Shown here piece after piece: positions 43,447 to 52,424 of a stretch of 64,000 nt of DNA (position 1 is the stretch's first letter; every line of letters starts with the position of its first letter). The notes beneath the pieces were generated by a model. That model was not told the origin of the DNA. It saw only the letters and a list, made by a program, of their open reading frames with translations, and searched no databases. Location of the stretch: NCBI RefSeq assembly GCF_001280425.1, contig NZ_LIUF01000003.1, positions 434,001 to 498,000 on the forward strand, written 5' to 3'. The position numbers were made by a program, and so were the translations under genes. This stretch comes from Haloarcula rubripromontorii. Lineage in GTDB: Archaea > Halobacteriota > Halobacteria > Halobacteriales > Haloarculaceae.

Positions 43447-44379
43447 ATGGGCAGAAAAATATCGGTGATTATCCCCACTCACTACCGAAATGACCTCCTC
43501 CCCACTGCGATTGAAAGCGTGGCCAAACAGGATTACGAACCCGTCGAGCTGATCGTAGTTGATGACTCGGGCGAGGGGTACGCCGAACCGGTGCTTTCAG
43601 AGTACGACGAAGTGATCGACAAGCCGATAATAAAAGAGGAGAATGAGGGGTGGCAGGCAGCCTATACGACTGGGATCGAGCGGTCGACCGGCGAGTACAT
43701 CCAGTTTCTAGACGACGACGACTACCTCTACGAGACGAAACTGAGAAAAACAGCGAACGTTCTCGAACAGAACCCGGAAGTCGGTGTTTCGTACTGCGGC
43801 GTAGTCCGCGGTGATGAGGGGGATTTTTACCCGAAACAGGAGGTGTCCGGCCATTTTCTGGAATCAGCGCTCCGGTTTCAGACGTTTCCCATGTGGACAG
43901 GCTCGATGTTGATGGAACGAGATGTACTGTGTGATTGCCTACCAATGGCTGGGATGGGTGAGGAGGACGACTTAGACATCGAACTGGGTGACACAGACCT
44001 CAAAATAGAACTCGCGAAGCGGACGAAAGCCGGCTACGTCGACGAGTGTCTGACGTTCTATCGTCAAGAAGGAAACAAATTATGGACCGGGAAACGGAGA
44101 TTTAAAAAAATACTACAGAATATACGTCATCAAAAGGACATATACGATCAGTATCCAGAAATCCGTCGAGACCTCCTTGCAGAGTGGTACGAGCGTCAGG
44201 GACGGAACTGGCTTAACGAACAGATCTGGTCAGCGCGAGCGATACACTGTTTTATTAAATCTGCCTACTATGAGCGGAAGCGAAAGTTCCCGAGGATAGT
44301 CGAGACGCTGGCCGCGATCCTCGGACGACCTGGTGTAATGTCCGCGGTGCGCGTGAAGCGAACCTTGCTTGACGGGTGA
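43447..44379 (+). CDS. GT2 family glycosyltransferase
   Basis: 310 residues. The GT-A domain begins KISVIIPTHYRNDLLPTAIE and continues ELIVVDDSGEGYAE and GEYIQFLDDDDYLYETKLRK, with the DDD metal-binding motif. MWTGSMLMERDVL and VDECLTFYRQEGNKLW follow. No membrane helix, so it is a soluble enzyme adding a sugar to a lipid-linked or nascent glycan. AT-rich codons appear in its last third. Confidence 0.9.
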   Translation: MGRKISVIIPTHYRNDLLPTAIESVAKQDYEPVELIVVDDSGEGYAEPVLSEYDEVIDKPIIKEENEGWQAAYTTGIERSTGEYIQFLDDDDYLYETKLRKTANVLEQNPEVGVSYCGVVRGDEGDFYPKQEVSGHFLESALRFQTFPMWTGSMLMERDVLCDCLPMAGMGEEDDLDIELGDTDLKIELAKRTKAGYVDECLTFYRQEGNKLWTGKRRFKKILQNIRHQKDIYDQYPEIRRDLLAEWYERQGRNWLNEQIWSARAIHCFIKSAYYERKRKFPRIVETLAAILGRPGVMSAVRVKRTLLDG

Positions 44380-44706
44380 TAAACAGAGATCCAACGACCG
44401 AGCCTATTCGCCCGACGGTTCGTCTGCAAACGTGAGGCGATCTAATGTAGTCGCAACACGGATGAACGCTGCCGGTGGCTTTGACCACATCCTACGCAAC
44501 GGTTGGGATATCACTCTGCTGTATGGCCGCGGTACAATCTCTCACGTGTCGTTTGGAACCGTTCGTTGGTACTGTTGGACAATCAGAGGCAAGGACATCA
44601 GTCACGAGTCTCCGCGTTGCACCCGAGAGCTTCGTCGGGGCGGCGCACAGTGATGACTCGGGTCTACACCATGATTTATTCTCATATAGACCGTGCTTGA
44701 GAATGT
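44380..44706. other. Intergenic region
   Basis: About 330 bp with no convincing frame. AT-rich TTTATTCTCATATAG at about 44674-44688 lies 20-30 nt before the acetamidase ATG and is the likely promoter. Confidence 0.35.
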
Positions 44707-46011
44707 ATGTCAGAGCAAATCCAGCAAGAACTCGATGTCGACCGGTTTACACTGGGGCTCGTTGGGCCGGATCAGGAATGGGCGGGCACGGTCGCCGATG
44801 GCGGGACCGTTCGCACACACACGCCCCCGGCGTGCTGGGGGCCGATGATCACCCCCGAGTTCCGCGGCGGCCACGAGGTAACGCGACCGATCCGAGTCGA
44901 GAACGCCGAACCCGGCGACGCGCTCGTCGTCCAGATCAAGGACGTCGAGGTGACGAGTGTCGCGACAAGCACGGGCAGCATGGCCGAACGCGAGGACGCA
45001 TTCGGAAGCGACCCGTTCGTCGACCACCGGTGTCCGGAGTGTGGGACCGAGTGGCCCGACAGCGTCGTCGAGGGCACCGGCGAAGACGCGATTCGATGTG
45101 CGGAATGTGGGGCCAACGCTTCGTCCTTTGGCTTCGAGTTCGGCTACACCGTTGCCTTCGACGAGGACCGCTCCGTGGGGCTCACGGTCGGCCCCGATGG
45201 TGCCGCAGACCTCGCAGAGCGCGCCGACGAGGCGATGGCACTGCCCGAGAACTCCCGGCAACACCCGATTCTGCTGTACAAGCCCGACGAAATCCCGGGA
45301 ACACTCGGACACCTCCGGCCGTTCATCGGGAACATCGGGACGACGCCGTCGGTTGCGTTCCCCGATTCACACAATGCCGGTGACTTCGGCCAGTTCCTCA
45401 TCGGGGCCGACCACGACTGGGGCCTCGCCGACGAAGCGGCACTGGACGCCCGCACGGACGGCCATCTAGACTCGAACGACGTCCGCCCGGGTGCGACGCT
45501 CATCTGTCCCGTCGAGATCGACGGTGCGGGCCTGTACGTCGGTGACCTACACGCCAACCAGGGCGACGGCGAGCTTTCGCTTCACACGACTGACGTGAGC
45601 GGCCGGACCGAACTCGAAGTGAGCGTCATCAAAGACCTCGACATTGACGGTCCGCTCCTGCTCCCGAACGAGTCGGACCTGCCGGATATCGCCAAGCCGT
45701 ACACCGACGCCGAGCGGGAGGCGGGTGAGGCTCTCGCCGCCGAACACCACGTCGACGACGTCGTCGATGCAGCGCCGCTCCAGATCATCGGGTCCGGGGC
45801 TACGATCAACGACGCAACCGAGAACGCGTTCGCACGGGCTGGGACCCTCTTCGATATGTCAGAGGGAGAGGTCCGAGCGAGATGTACGTTCACCGGCGGT
45901 GTCGAGATCGCTCGACTGCCCGGCGTCGTGCAGCTCTCGATGCTCGCCCCGATGGACCTCCTCGAAGAACAGGGACTGGCCGATACCGTCCGCGAACAGT
46001 ACGACCGCTAG
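44707..46011 (+). CDS. Acetamidase/formamidase family protein with zinc-ribbon insert
   Basis: 434 residues. Family motifs include GPMITPEFRGGHEVTRPIRV, EPGDALVVQIKDVEV, GNIGTTPSVAFPDSHNAGDF and GLYVGDLHANQGDGEL, with the metal-binding His/Asp residues. Between the first two blocks is an insert with two knuckles, CPECGTEWP and CAECGANAS (residues ~112-140), a zinc ribbon. The enzyme releases ammonia from short amides, supplying nitrogen. It is preceded by its own promoter and converges on the SAMP-like gene. Confidence 0.87.
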   Translation: MSEQIQQELDVDRFTLGLVGPDQEWAGTVADGGTVRTHTPPACWGPMITPEFRGGHEVTRPIRVENAEPGDALVVQIKDVEVTSVATSTGSMAEREDAFGSDPFVDHRCPECGTEWPDSVVEGTGEDAIRCAECGANASSFGFEFGYTVAFDEDRSVGLTVGPDGAADLAERADEAMALPENSRQHPILLYKPDEIPGTLGHLRPFIGNIGTTPSVAFPDSHNAGDFGQFLIGADHDWGLADEAALDARTDGHLDSNDVRPGATLICPVEIDGAGLYVGDLHANQGDGELSLHTTDVSGRTELEVSVIKDLDIDGPLLLPNESDLPDIAKPYTDAEREAGEALAAEHHVDDVVDAAPLQIIGSGATINDATENAFARAGTLFDMSEGEVRARCTFTGGVEIARLPGVVQLSMLAPMDLLEEQGLADTVREQYDR

Positions 46012-46032
46012 CAGCACAGCGCCCGTTCGTGT

Positions 46033-46293
46033 TCACCCGCCGCGCATCGCGGGAAAAATCTCGACTGACGCTCCGGGCGGCACTCGGTCCGAATACTCAG
46101 CGTTGTCGCCGTCGATCATCACACGGACGCTTGGTCTGAGTTCGCCGGCCTCATCGACCAGTTGGGACTCCGTACGCGGATACGCGTCTACGAGGGCCGC
46201 AATTACAGCGCCCACCGTGTCGCCGTCTACCGGAACTTCGACTGTCTTCGATCCCGTCGCCGCCCGAAGCGGCCCGTACACAGTCACATCCAC
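46033..46293 (-). CDS. SAMP/MoaD-like ubiquitin-fold protein
   Basis: 86 residues of beta-grasp pattern: MDVTVYGPLRAATGSKTVEV, GDTVGAVIAALVDAYP, and VRVMIDGDNAEYSD. It ends in FPAMRGG, the diglycine needed for adenylation by an E1 enzyme. Haloarchaeal SAMPs both conjugate to proteins and carry sulfur for molybdopterin or tRNA thiolation. Which paralogue this is cannot be told here. No E1 or MoaE gene is adjacent. Confidence 0.85.
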   Translation of the reverse strand: MDVTVYGPLRAATGSKTVEVPVDGDTVGAVIAALVDAYPRTESQLVDEAGELRPSVRVMIDGDNAEYSDRVPPGASVEIFPAMRGG

Positions 46294-46431
46294 ACTGCTC
46301 AGTCACATCCCAGCCCTCAAAAAGACACGGCCCCCTCTGGAAATCGCTGCCGGATAGGACCTGATTCACCGGAAGCGAGTGTCACGGACAGGTTCGGAGC
46401 TGCGGGCACAGCCAGTGGTGGGGACAGGGTG

Positions 46432-47247
46432 TCAGATAACGACCGTGGTGTCAGTGAGAAATTTTCGCTTCGCTCGTCTGGCCTCTGGCCCCTCTGACAC
46501 GAGACCAGGTTCCGAGGCGGTGTCATCAAACCGGTTCGGATCCGGCGAGACGGGTTCGAGTATCTCAGTGAATGTTGCACCCTGTCTGCCAGTGATATGG
46601 ACGAACCCGCCACGTCGGCGCTGCGCAAACGGCGTCGTCTCTGGATCCGGGAATGCGTCCCGAATACAGCTGACGTTCTCGCGGAGGTACTCCGAAGCGT
46701 CGTACTGAGAATACTGACAGTCGGCGTAGAGCTGTTCTGCGTTCCGCTCGTTGAGGTCAGCCTCGACGTGCTTGGATGACTCGTACCGCACACCTGCAGC
46801 GGAAATGTCGCCAGTGAGAAAGCTAAGGTTGACAGTGAAACACTCCGGATACCGGAGAACCAGTAAAAAGAATATCTGCTCGTCAACAGTGTAGCGTTCC
46901 TGCAAGCGATAATAACACTCCAAGTAATACGCCGCGAGCGCCCCGATCCAGTCGTCACGCTCGCCGTCGAGATACGCAGTTGCGACTTCATAGTAGTCCT
47001 CGCCAGCGACCTGCTGTAAGCGGTGCTCGAAGCTCTGTCTCATCTCGTCCAGTTCGTCCTCGTACACTTCGGTCAGGGGCACGTCCGGGTCATCGAGTAA
47101 CTCGCTCTTTCGCTCGCCGGCCGCCGCAATTCGCATCATATTCTCGTGTACGGATCGCTCCGCCTCCACATCTGGGAGCGGGACTCGAACGGCCTGTTGG
47201 CGAAGAGTCTCCGAGCCGGACTCCATACGCTCACGCCAGTCAGTCAT
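46432..47247 (-). CDS. Unrecognised acidic helical protein, 271 aa
   Basis: From ATG 47247 (MTDWRERMESGSETLRQQAV) the protein is helical, acidic and soluble, with a Tyr/Cys-rich middle (ALAAYYLECYYRLQERYTV, and ECFTVNLSFLTGDISAAG). It has a more variable tail ending KRKFLTDTTVVI. Composition and codon use are those of a real haloarchaeal gene. I recognise no domain. AT-rich DNA before 47247 holds its promoter. It is upstream of the SAMP-like gene on the same strand, 138 bp apart. Confidence 0.7.
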   Translation of the reverse strand: MTDWRERMESGSETLRQQAVRVPLPDVEAERSVHENMMRIAAAGERKSELLDDPDVPLTEVYEDELDEMRQSFEHRLQQVAGEDYYEVATAYLDGERDDWIGALAAYYLECYYRLQERYTVDEQIFFLLVLRYPECFTVNLSFLTGDISAAGVRYESSKHVEADLNERNAEQLYADCQYSQYDASEYLRENVSCIRDAFPDPETTPFAQRRRGGFVHITGRQGATFTEILEPVSPDPNRFDDTASEPGLVSEGPEARRAKRKFLTDTTVVI

Positions 47248-47364
47248 GGATATGTGTCTGGTTGCTCCCAAGTATTAATCATTTGTAGATGACCCAAAGT
47301 TGCAACGGCTGACAAGCACCCAGAAGACGTTTACAGGCTGAGTAGAAACTACAGGGACGCTACT

Positions 47365-47931
47365 ATGCCCTCCAAGCAAGCCATCAGTAGCCTCGGGAGT
47401 CTACTCGCCGTACTCGGACTCTCCGGGGTCGCAACAGCACAGTCTACGGCCCCAGGTGGCGTCGGTGATCCGGCCTTCAACGTCGTCATCCGGTTCGGTG
47501 TCGGGTTCGTCATTCTCGCGGTGTTGGGCGCCGCAGCCGCCGCTATCGGCCCGACGTACACGACGAACGCCGTACGAGAGATTCAGAACGACCTCGGCGG
47601 TGCAATCGGGTGGGGTGTTCTCGTCGGCATTCTGCTCCCCATCGGACTGGTGCTGCTCGCACTGACCGTCATCGGCGCACTGATCTCGATCCCGGGACTG
47701 CTTCTCATCGGCGTCCTCGGTATCATCGGTACCGGCATTACTGCCGCGTGGGTCGGTAACTCAGTTGTCGGAGATGACGGGACCGTGAGCGCTACGGACG
47801 GCATCGCTGGCGGACTATTACTGGCCGTCCCGTTCGCCATTCCTGTTGTCGGTGGCCTTCTCCTTAACCTCATCACGCTCGTCGGTCTGGGCGTGGTCGG
47901 ACAGGACCTGTACGAAAGTTGGTCGGACTGA
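47365..47931 (+). CDS. Small polytopic membrane protein with signal-like N-terminus
   Basis: 188 residues: MPSKQAISSLGSLLAVLGLS, then ATAQSTAPGG as a possible signal cleavage region. Four Gly/Ala/Val/Ile-rich helices follow (FGVGFVILAVLGAAAAAIG, GVLVGILLPIGLVLLALTVI and others). The loop TYTTNAVREIQNDLGGAIGW is typical of haloarchaeal polymer-forming-cytoskeletal-linked membrane proteins, but I cannot name the family surely. Convergent with the next gene. Confidence 0.7.
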   Translation: MPSKQAISSLGSLLAVLGLSGVATAQSTAPGGVGDPAFNVVIRFGVGFVILAVLGAAAAAIGPTYTTNAVREIQNDLGGAIGWGVLVGILLPIGLVLLALTVIGALISIPGLLLIGVLGIIGTGITAAWVGNSVVGDDGTVSATDGIAGGLLLAVPFAIPVVGGLLLNLITLVGLGVVGQDLYESWSD

Positions 47932-47981
47932 GCGGTCAATCATCCCCGGTTTACCTGACAGCAGTGGTGTCCTCAAGTGGG

Positions 47982-48749
47982 TCAGCTAGCCCCCGGACAC
48001 CCGAGTTCGTACGGGTCGTCGGATACCTCCGACGGGATCGAGATCGCAGTCGGTTCACCGTAACCGCTGTACTGGGCGGTAATCGTCGCGGTTGCGGTCG
48101 CGCCGCGCTGTGAGATTTTGATGGTAAGTTCCGACTGTACGGGGCGGTTCGTATCCGGGTCAAGCCACAGTCGCGCCGTCGCGTTCTCAAGCGAGCCGCG
48201 GTCCAGCGCCACGTCGCCAGCCTGTCGACGATCCATCAATGACTCGATGGTGTCAGCGCTCGGGGACGCCGTGACGAGAACGGTCCGATTGCCGTCAAGC
48301 GTCGCGTTGCCCCGCCAGTAGACGTTCGAGCGTTCAAAAAGCAGCACTTGCCGGTGGAGCGGTGTCGCGGTCGCCCACGGTTCGGAGCGAGAGACGTTCT
48401 CGACAGCGTAGCCGCCCCAGGGGTCCTGACAGCCCTGGTACGCCCTGTAGCCGTCGACGTAGGACTTGACTGTCTGGTCTTGCATCCGTGTCGTCGCCTG
48501 CATCCGTTTCGCGGAGACGTTCACCGCACCGCTTCCATCGACGCTCAGCGTTCGCGACTGGTCGCCATCCGACGCAGTCACCTGCATGTCCATTTTGAAT
48601 CGGTACGCTTCGACTGGGGCTATCGAACGACTCGCCTCCTCGACAGCCGCGACAGCTCGCTCGTCGCTCGGCGGCGGGCTATCACCCATGAATGTACCAC
48701 ACCCGGCGAGGAGGGACACGAAGCACACAGCGAGGAGCAATCGTCGCAT
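47982..48749 (-). CDS. Lipoprotein, DUF7537-like
   Basis: 255 residues starting MRRLLLAVCFVSLLAGCGTF: a short signal and lipobox (LLAGC) giving a lipidated Cys16. The rest is a beta-rich LolA/LppX-like fold: VEAYRFKMDMQVTASDGDQS, TTRMQDQTVKSYVDGYRAYQ and SELTIKISQRGATATATITA. Haloarchaea encode several such outer-face lipoproteins; the role is unknown. It carries a basic, non-RR signal, so Sec export is likely. Confidence 0.8.
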   Translation of the reverse strand: MRRLLLAVCFVSLLAGCGTFMGDSPPPSDERAVAAVEEASRSIAPVEAYRFKMDMQVTASDGDQSRTLSVDGSGAVNVSAKRMQATTRMQDQTVKSYVDGYRAYQGCQDPWGGYAVENVSRSEPWATATPLHRQVLLFERSNVYWRGNATLDGNRTVLVTASPSADTIESLMDRRQAGDVALDRGSLENATARLWLDPDTNRPVQSELTIKISQRGATATATITAQYSGYGEPTAISIPSEVSDDPYELGCPGAS

Positions 48750-50620
48750 ACGCTATGTTTGTTCACCCTCGTTTCAAAAACGTCGCGGGTCTGACTTATC
48801 ACAGGACAATCGCTACAAATCGGCCCATTCTCGATAGGACAACCGTGGGATAATCCCCGGTAGAATGGACCAACTCGTCTCTGGTAGTCCTTAGCTTCCC
48901 ATCGCCGAGCACGACAGATTGGCAAGCGAACAGTAACAATCCAGAGCTGGAGCAGTCGGGGCTCTCCGTTGGAAACTGAAATCGATTTCACAAAACATAT
49001 TCTAATTTCTACTATTTCTAAGGTTAGTTCGAATCGCAAGACATCGACCAAGGTTAGAAATCCGACTATGTCCTAACTATAATAGAAAATATATATTTCG
49101 CAGTTCTCGGTGTGTCAAAACTGGCTTCGACAAAGGCTCTGTCATCCGATATCAGAAGTTTTGGTCGTTCAGCTCCGATATCTGCCGACTGGTCAGTCCA
49201 CCGGTTTAGCTAGGTTCGACAGCGGCCACGCACGTTCTTTCGGTGGGAGGCATCTGGGTTGGACACCCGGAAATCGACAAAGGACGGCGTTCGGTTGGTT
49301 TGTGGGTTTCAATCTCTCGCCTCTATCCTTGACACTATGTTTCCCGTCAGGTTACGAGACCACTCCTACAGTATCCTAAGATTTCGACTGCGTCGAGTAG
49401 TAGTCACTGCTGAGGAACAGCTTGCCCAGTAAGACATTACAGCGAAACACGTAGCAAATTCTCATAATCGGGTTCAAAGGCCGCAAGAAACGTTCTATAC
49501 TCTGTTCCGTTCAGGCTATGACGAATCCCATCGAAACACAGAATCCCGACATCAAAGCCGTAAGCACGGCTGAAATGCGGAATACAGAAACCAAGATCGT
49601 CCCTCAACCTGCCTGAATCGGCCGTCAAACTCCCCACCTGAGCTAGTCATAATCGGTTCCCGTCTGGCGATTAGCAGGAATAGGCGTAGTGGCGACTACC
49701 GCCCGTCGTCAGAAACACGAATCAGGAGGCAGCCGCCCGCTCCGTACAGATCGTAATCCCACCGGGTGACTACTGGCCGTCCTCACAACGGTAACTGCGT
49801 CCTAGTTCTTCCTCTCCCTCGTCGATGGAAGTGTTCTTGCGGCCGTCAGCGCCGATTATGAAAACCACCCCATCACCGAATGTTCAACTTAGATTCCAAA
49901 ACCGGCAGGAGAGCGCCGCTACTAGTAGTTAGGAAAGGCTACAGTGAGTGGCTGTTTGTCGCTCCAGTTCGGGACACCATGTGACAAACCTAGCTGCGGA
50001 GTAACGGACCGAATGCAGCCGATATTGGGATTAGGAACCATGTTCACTTACTCGCAAGGCAACGGTCCCTAGAGTGAAGTGATCGGATAGATCGCGGACA
50101 GTCGGGTATATCGGGATGGAATGTCTGCATCTGTTGTCTCAACCAGACCGGCGTCGCTGGTTTATCCCAAATCGATGTTGTGAACGAACCCAGGATGAAG
50201 CTCTCGGGAGGGCATCGTCACAGCCGTTGTGACGGGGGCAGCCAGCCTGGTCGCGTCGTTCGTGTTACGACAACTCACTTCATGTCTGTAAATGGGGGGT
50301 CGCTCTCGGGTGCAACAGCTACGGAAGACAGCGTCGGCGGCGGTAGGACGTGTGCCGTCGCGTCCACGCCGCGGTGGTGTCGGTTTGGGCCTTTCTTAGG
50401 TGGAGTCTGTCACAGGGTTATGTTCCATTGCCTGTCACAACAGGCGTGACGCCTCCTGTGGCGGTCTTCTCGGCCGTACTGTCCAGGAGGTCGAGCCCGG
50501 TGTAGCGTTTTTCCAAGAGTTTTTCATCGACTGCCATGTCGAGTTCAGGACAAGCCCCACTCTCAAAGCGCCGAAGACTCTTTGGTTAGTTAACAACTAT
50601 TAGCGTCTTGATAATGGAAT
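48750..50620. other. Long gene-poor, decayed region left of the origin
   Basis: Nearly 1.9 kb without a complete gene, unusual in this compact genome. Short stretches look like broken coding sequence. On the minus strand, near 49868-49750, a GDGVVFIIGADGRKNTSID-type reading is interrupted by stops. A 66-codon minus-strand frame at 49437-49637 (YGFDVGILCFDGIRHSLNGT) may be another fragment. 48990-49100 is very AT-rich. No intact IS or RNA gene was found. Confidence 0.5.
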
Positions 50621-50810
50621 AGACACACCCCGCAACGAGTGAAAACTTCGGAGGATGGATTCTCCAATCTCGTGAGACACACTTCGTACCGAGTGAAAAC
50701 TCATGAGTGTGAGTTTTCCAGTCCCATGGGACACACACTTCGTACCGAGTGAAAACTCATGAGTGTGAGTTTTCCAGTCCCATGGGACACACACCTCGTA
50801 CCGAGTGTAG
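50621..50810 (-). repeat. Tandem 56-bp repeats carrying ORB-like boxes
   Basis: The core CGTACCGAG recurs at 50685, 50741 and 50797 (exactly 56 bp apart). A diverged copy CGCAACGAG at 50631 is 54 bp before the first. Two full units (50675-50730, 50731-50786) are almost identical; the outer two are degenerate or truncated. Read on the minus strand each box is GTTTTCACTCGGTACG followed by AAGTGTGTC. Each full unit also contains a CATGAGTGTGAGTTTTCC spacer. These resemble origin recognition boxes. Confidence 0.85.
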
Positions 50811-50983
50811 CTGTTGATCTAGCATATTCTGTTTCACTCGTTACTCGGTGTGTCTCTTCCCCTCATTTGGTATATAATCTGATTTGATAGCGTTTGAAAG
50901 TCTTGCTAAGGCAGTTTTGAGAGTTTTCACTCGGCCCGAGGTTAGGAACAATTAAATGTTGTCCATTTGTTGTCTCGATAGCA
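50621..50983. other. Putative replication origin (ORB array and AT-rich unwinding element)
   Basis: Four ORB-like boxes on the minus strand (50621-50810) face oppositely oriented boxes at 50831-50856 (GTTTCACTCGTTACTCGG then TGTGTCTC) and 50923-50940 (GTTTTCACTCGGCCCGAG). Between them, 50857-50920 is AT-rich (GGTATATAATCTGATTTGAT), a suitable duplex-unwinding element. The orc1/cdc6 gene starts at 50984. Inverted ORBs around an AT-rich core beside cdc6 is the standard haloarchaeal origin plan. Whether it fires is not shown. Confidence 0.78.
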
Positions 50984-52180
50984 ATGGATGATTCCGAGGA
51001 CGGATCTTCGATTTTTGCGGGTGGTGACATCTTCGAACAGCGGGAGTTACTCCGAGTCGGCCACGTGCCGGACATCGACCGAATCGTGGGCCGCGACGAG
51101 GAAATTTCCGCAGTTGGGCGTGCGCTCGGTCCTGGAACGAGGGGGAGTCCGCCTGAGACGACCATTATCTATGGGAAGACCGGGACTGGGAAATCACTCG
51201 TTACACGGTGTGTGTCTCGACAGGCACAGAAAGAAGCCGATTCCCACGACACGGACTTCCGATTTTCATATGTGGATTGTTCGGACTACCAGTCAGATGC
51301 CAAGGCGAGCCGAGAAATGGCAAGGCGGCTCTCCGACACACTCGATGCTGAGAAGAATATTCCGCGCGTCGGTATCGGTGCTGCGGACTACCGGGATATA
51401 ACATGGGAACTCCTCGATGAACACGACGTTGACGTGTTTGTCGCAATTTTAGATGAAGTGGATAAGCTCGACGACGACGACCTCCTTCGGAGTTTGACTC
51501 GGGCAAAAGAAAGCGGGAAGGCAGATGCACATATCGGTGCCATCTGTGTGAGTAACAAAATCGAGTATCGAAATCGGCTGAACGAGCGACTTGACTCCAG
51601 TCTTCAGGACAACGAGCTCGTCTTCGATCCGTATGATGCGAATCAAATCCGGGCAATCCTCGAAAACCGTACCGATGCCTTTGTAGATGGAGTCTTACAG
51701 GAGGGCGTCATTCCAAAAGTCGCTGCACTCGCTGCCCAAGAACACGGCGACGCCCGCAAGGCCGTCGACACACTATACGAGGCGGGGCGAATCGCAGAGA
51801 AGGAAGAAGCGAATATCGTTACGGAAGATCACGTCGATGACGCCGTTCAGCGGGCGGAGATCAATCGATTCAAGCAACTCGTCAGCGGGACCACACCCCA
51901 CGTCAAACACATCCTTCGAACGCTCGCTTTACTTACCGCCGATAACCCCGGCCAGCAGTCGTTCTCGACGCACGAAATCTACGAGGCCTACACACAACTC
52001 GTGGCAGCAGAAGAAGGCACACCGCTCTCGGAAGATCGTGTGTATCGGCTCCTCAAAGAGCAGTCGTTTTTGGGTGTCACTGAATCCGAGCATACTGGGG
52101 GAGGCCATAGCGAGGGGAGTTTTTTGGAGCATCGGTTGGTCCGAGACCCTGAACTGGTCATTGAGGCTCTTGAGAAGTAG
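50984..52180 (+). CDS. orc1/cdc6: Orc1/Cdc6 family replication initiator
   Basis: 398 residues. The AAA+ domain has Walker A GKTGTGKS at residues 64-71, Walker B FVAILDEVDKLDDDDLL, sensor 1 (GAICVSNKIEYRNRL, an Orc-type SN) and sensor 2 (EHGDARKAVDTLYEAG). The C-terminal 110 residues form the winged helix that contacts ORB DNA (HVKHILRTLALLTADNPGQQ, and TPLSEDRVYRLLKEQSFLGV). The protein binds ORBs and loads MCM. It is flanked by ORB-like boxes on both sides (50621-50940 and 52183), which supports an origin-linked and perhaps self-regulated initiator. Its codon use is less GC-rich than the core genome. Confidence 0.93.
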   Translation: MDDSEDGSSIFAGGDIFEQRELLRVGHVPDIDRIVGRDEEISAVGRALGPGTRGSPPETTIIYGKTGTGKSLVTRCVSRQAQKEADSHDTDFRFSYVDCSDYQSDAKASREMARRLSDTLDAEKNIPRVGIGAADYRDITWELLDEHDVDVFVAILDEVDKLDDDDLLRSLTRAKESGKADAHIGAICVSNKIEYRNRLNERLDSSLQDNELVFDPYDANQIRAILENRTDAFVDGVLQEGVIPKVAALAAQEHGDARKAVDTLYEAGRIAEKEEANIVTEDHVDDAVQRAEINRFKQLVSGTTPHVKHILRTLALLTADNPGQQSFSTHEIYEAYTQLVAAEEGTPLSEDRVYRLLKEQSFLGVTESEHTGGGHSEGSFLEHRLVRDPELVIEALEK

Positions 52181-52182
52181 CG

Positions 52183-52209
52183 GTTTCACTCGGTGTGGGG
52201 TGTGTCTGT
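52183..52209 (+). promoter_or_regulatory. ORB-like box downstream of orc1/cdc6
   Basis: GTTTCACTCGGTGTGGGGTG followed by TGTCTG begins 3 nt after the cdc6 stop. It matches the upstream boxes at GTTT-CACTCGG and GTGTGTCT. A box on the far side of the gene extends the origin across cdc6. Confidence 0.65.
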
Positions 52210-52279
52210 GGGAGTACACGACTATTTAGAATTTCGTATGTGGTAGATGATCGCCCGGAGAAACAGTGTCTCACTAACA

Positions 52280-52413
52280 GAAAGCCCCCGCGTTCTCGGC
52301 TCCCGCGACTCGCTACGCTCCAGTGGGTGCTTGCATCGTCGGGGTTCGCCGAGAACGCGGCCCTTTCAGTCCCGCCCAAAGGTAGTTGGCCAGCTGGTAT
52401 GGGCCGGACTGAA
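52280..52413. other. Two long nested hairpins (structured RNA or mobile-element end)
   Basis: A perfect 13-bp inverted repeat (CCGCGTTCTCGGC at 52288-52300, complement at 52348-52360) extends to about 20 bp with two mismatches into GAAAG / CTTTC flanks. Immediately after, TTCAGTCC (52365-52372) pairs with GGACTGAA (52406-52413), with an inner GCCCA/TGGGC stem. No frame covers it. It could be an RNA, the palindromic end of an IS200/IS605-TnpB-type element, or a replication-linked structure. Confidence 0.5.
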
Positions 52414-52424
52414 GGTATGTCCTC

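Noticed and set aside
49110..49379. Possible transposase remnant on the plus strand
   Set aside because: The readings contain a stop and show no DDE, HUH or zinc-ribbon motif; left as unidentified decayed DNA.
50621..50810. 56-bp repeats as a CRISPR array
   Set aside because: The whole unit, not only a repeat part, is identical between copies, so there are no spacers; the boxes match the ORBs flanking cdc6.
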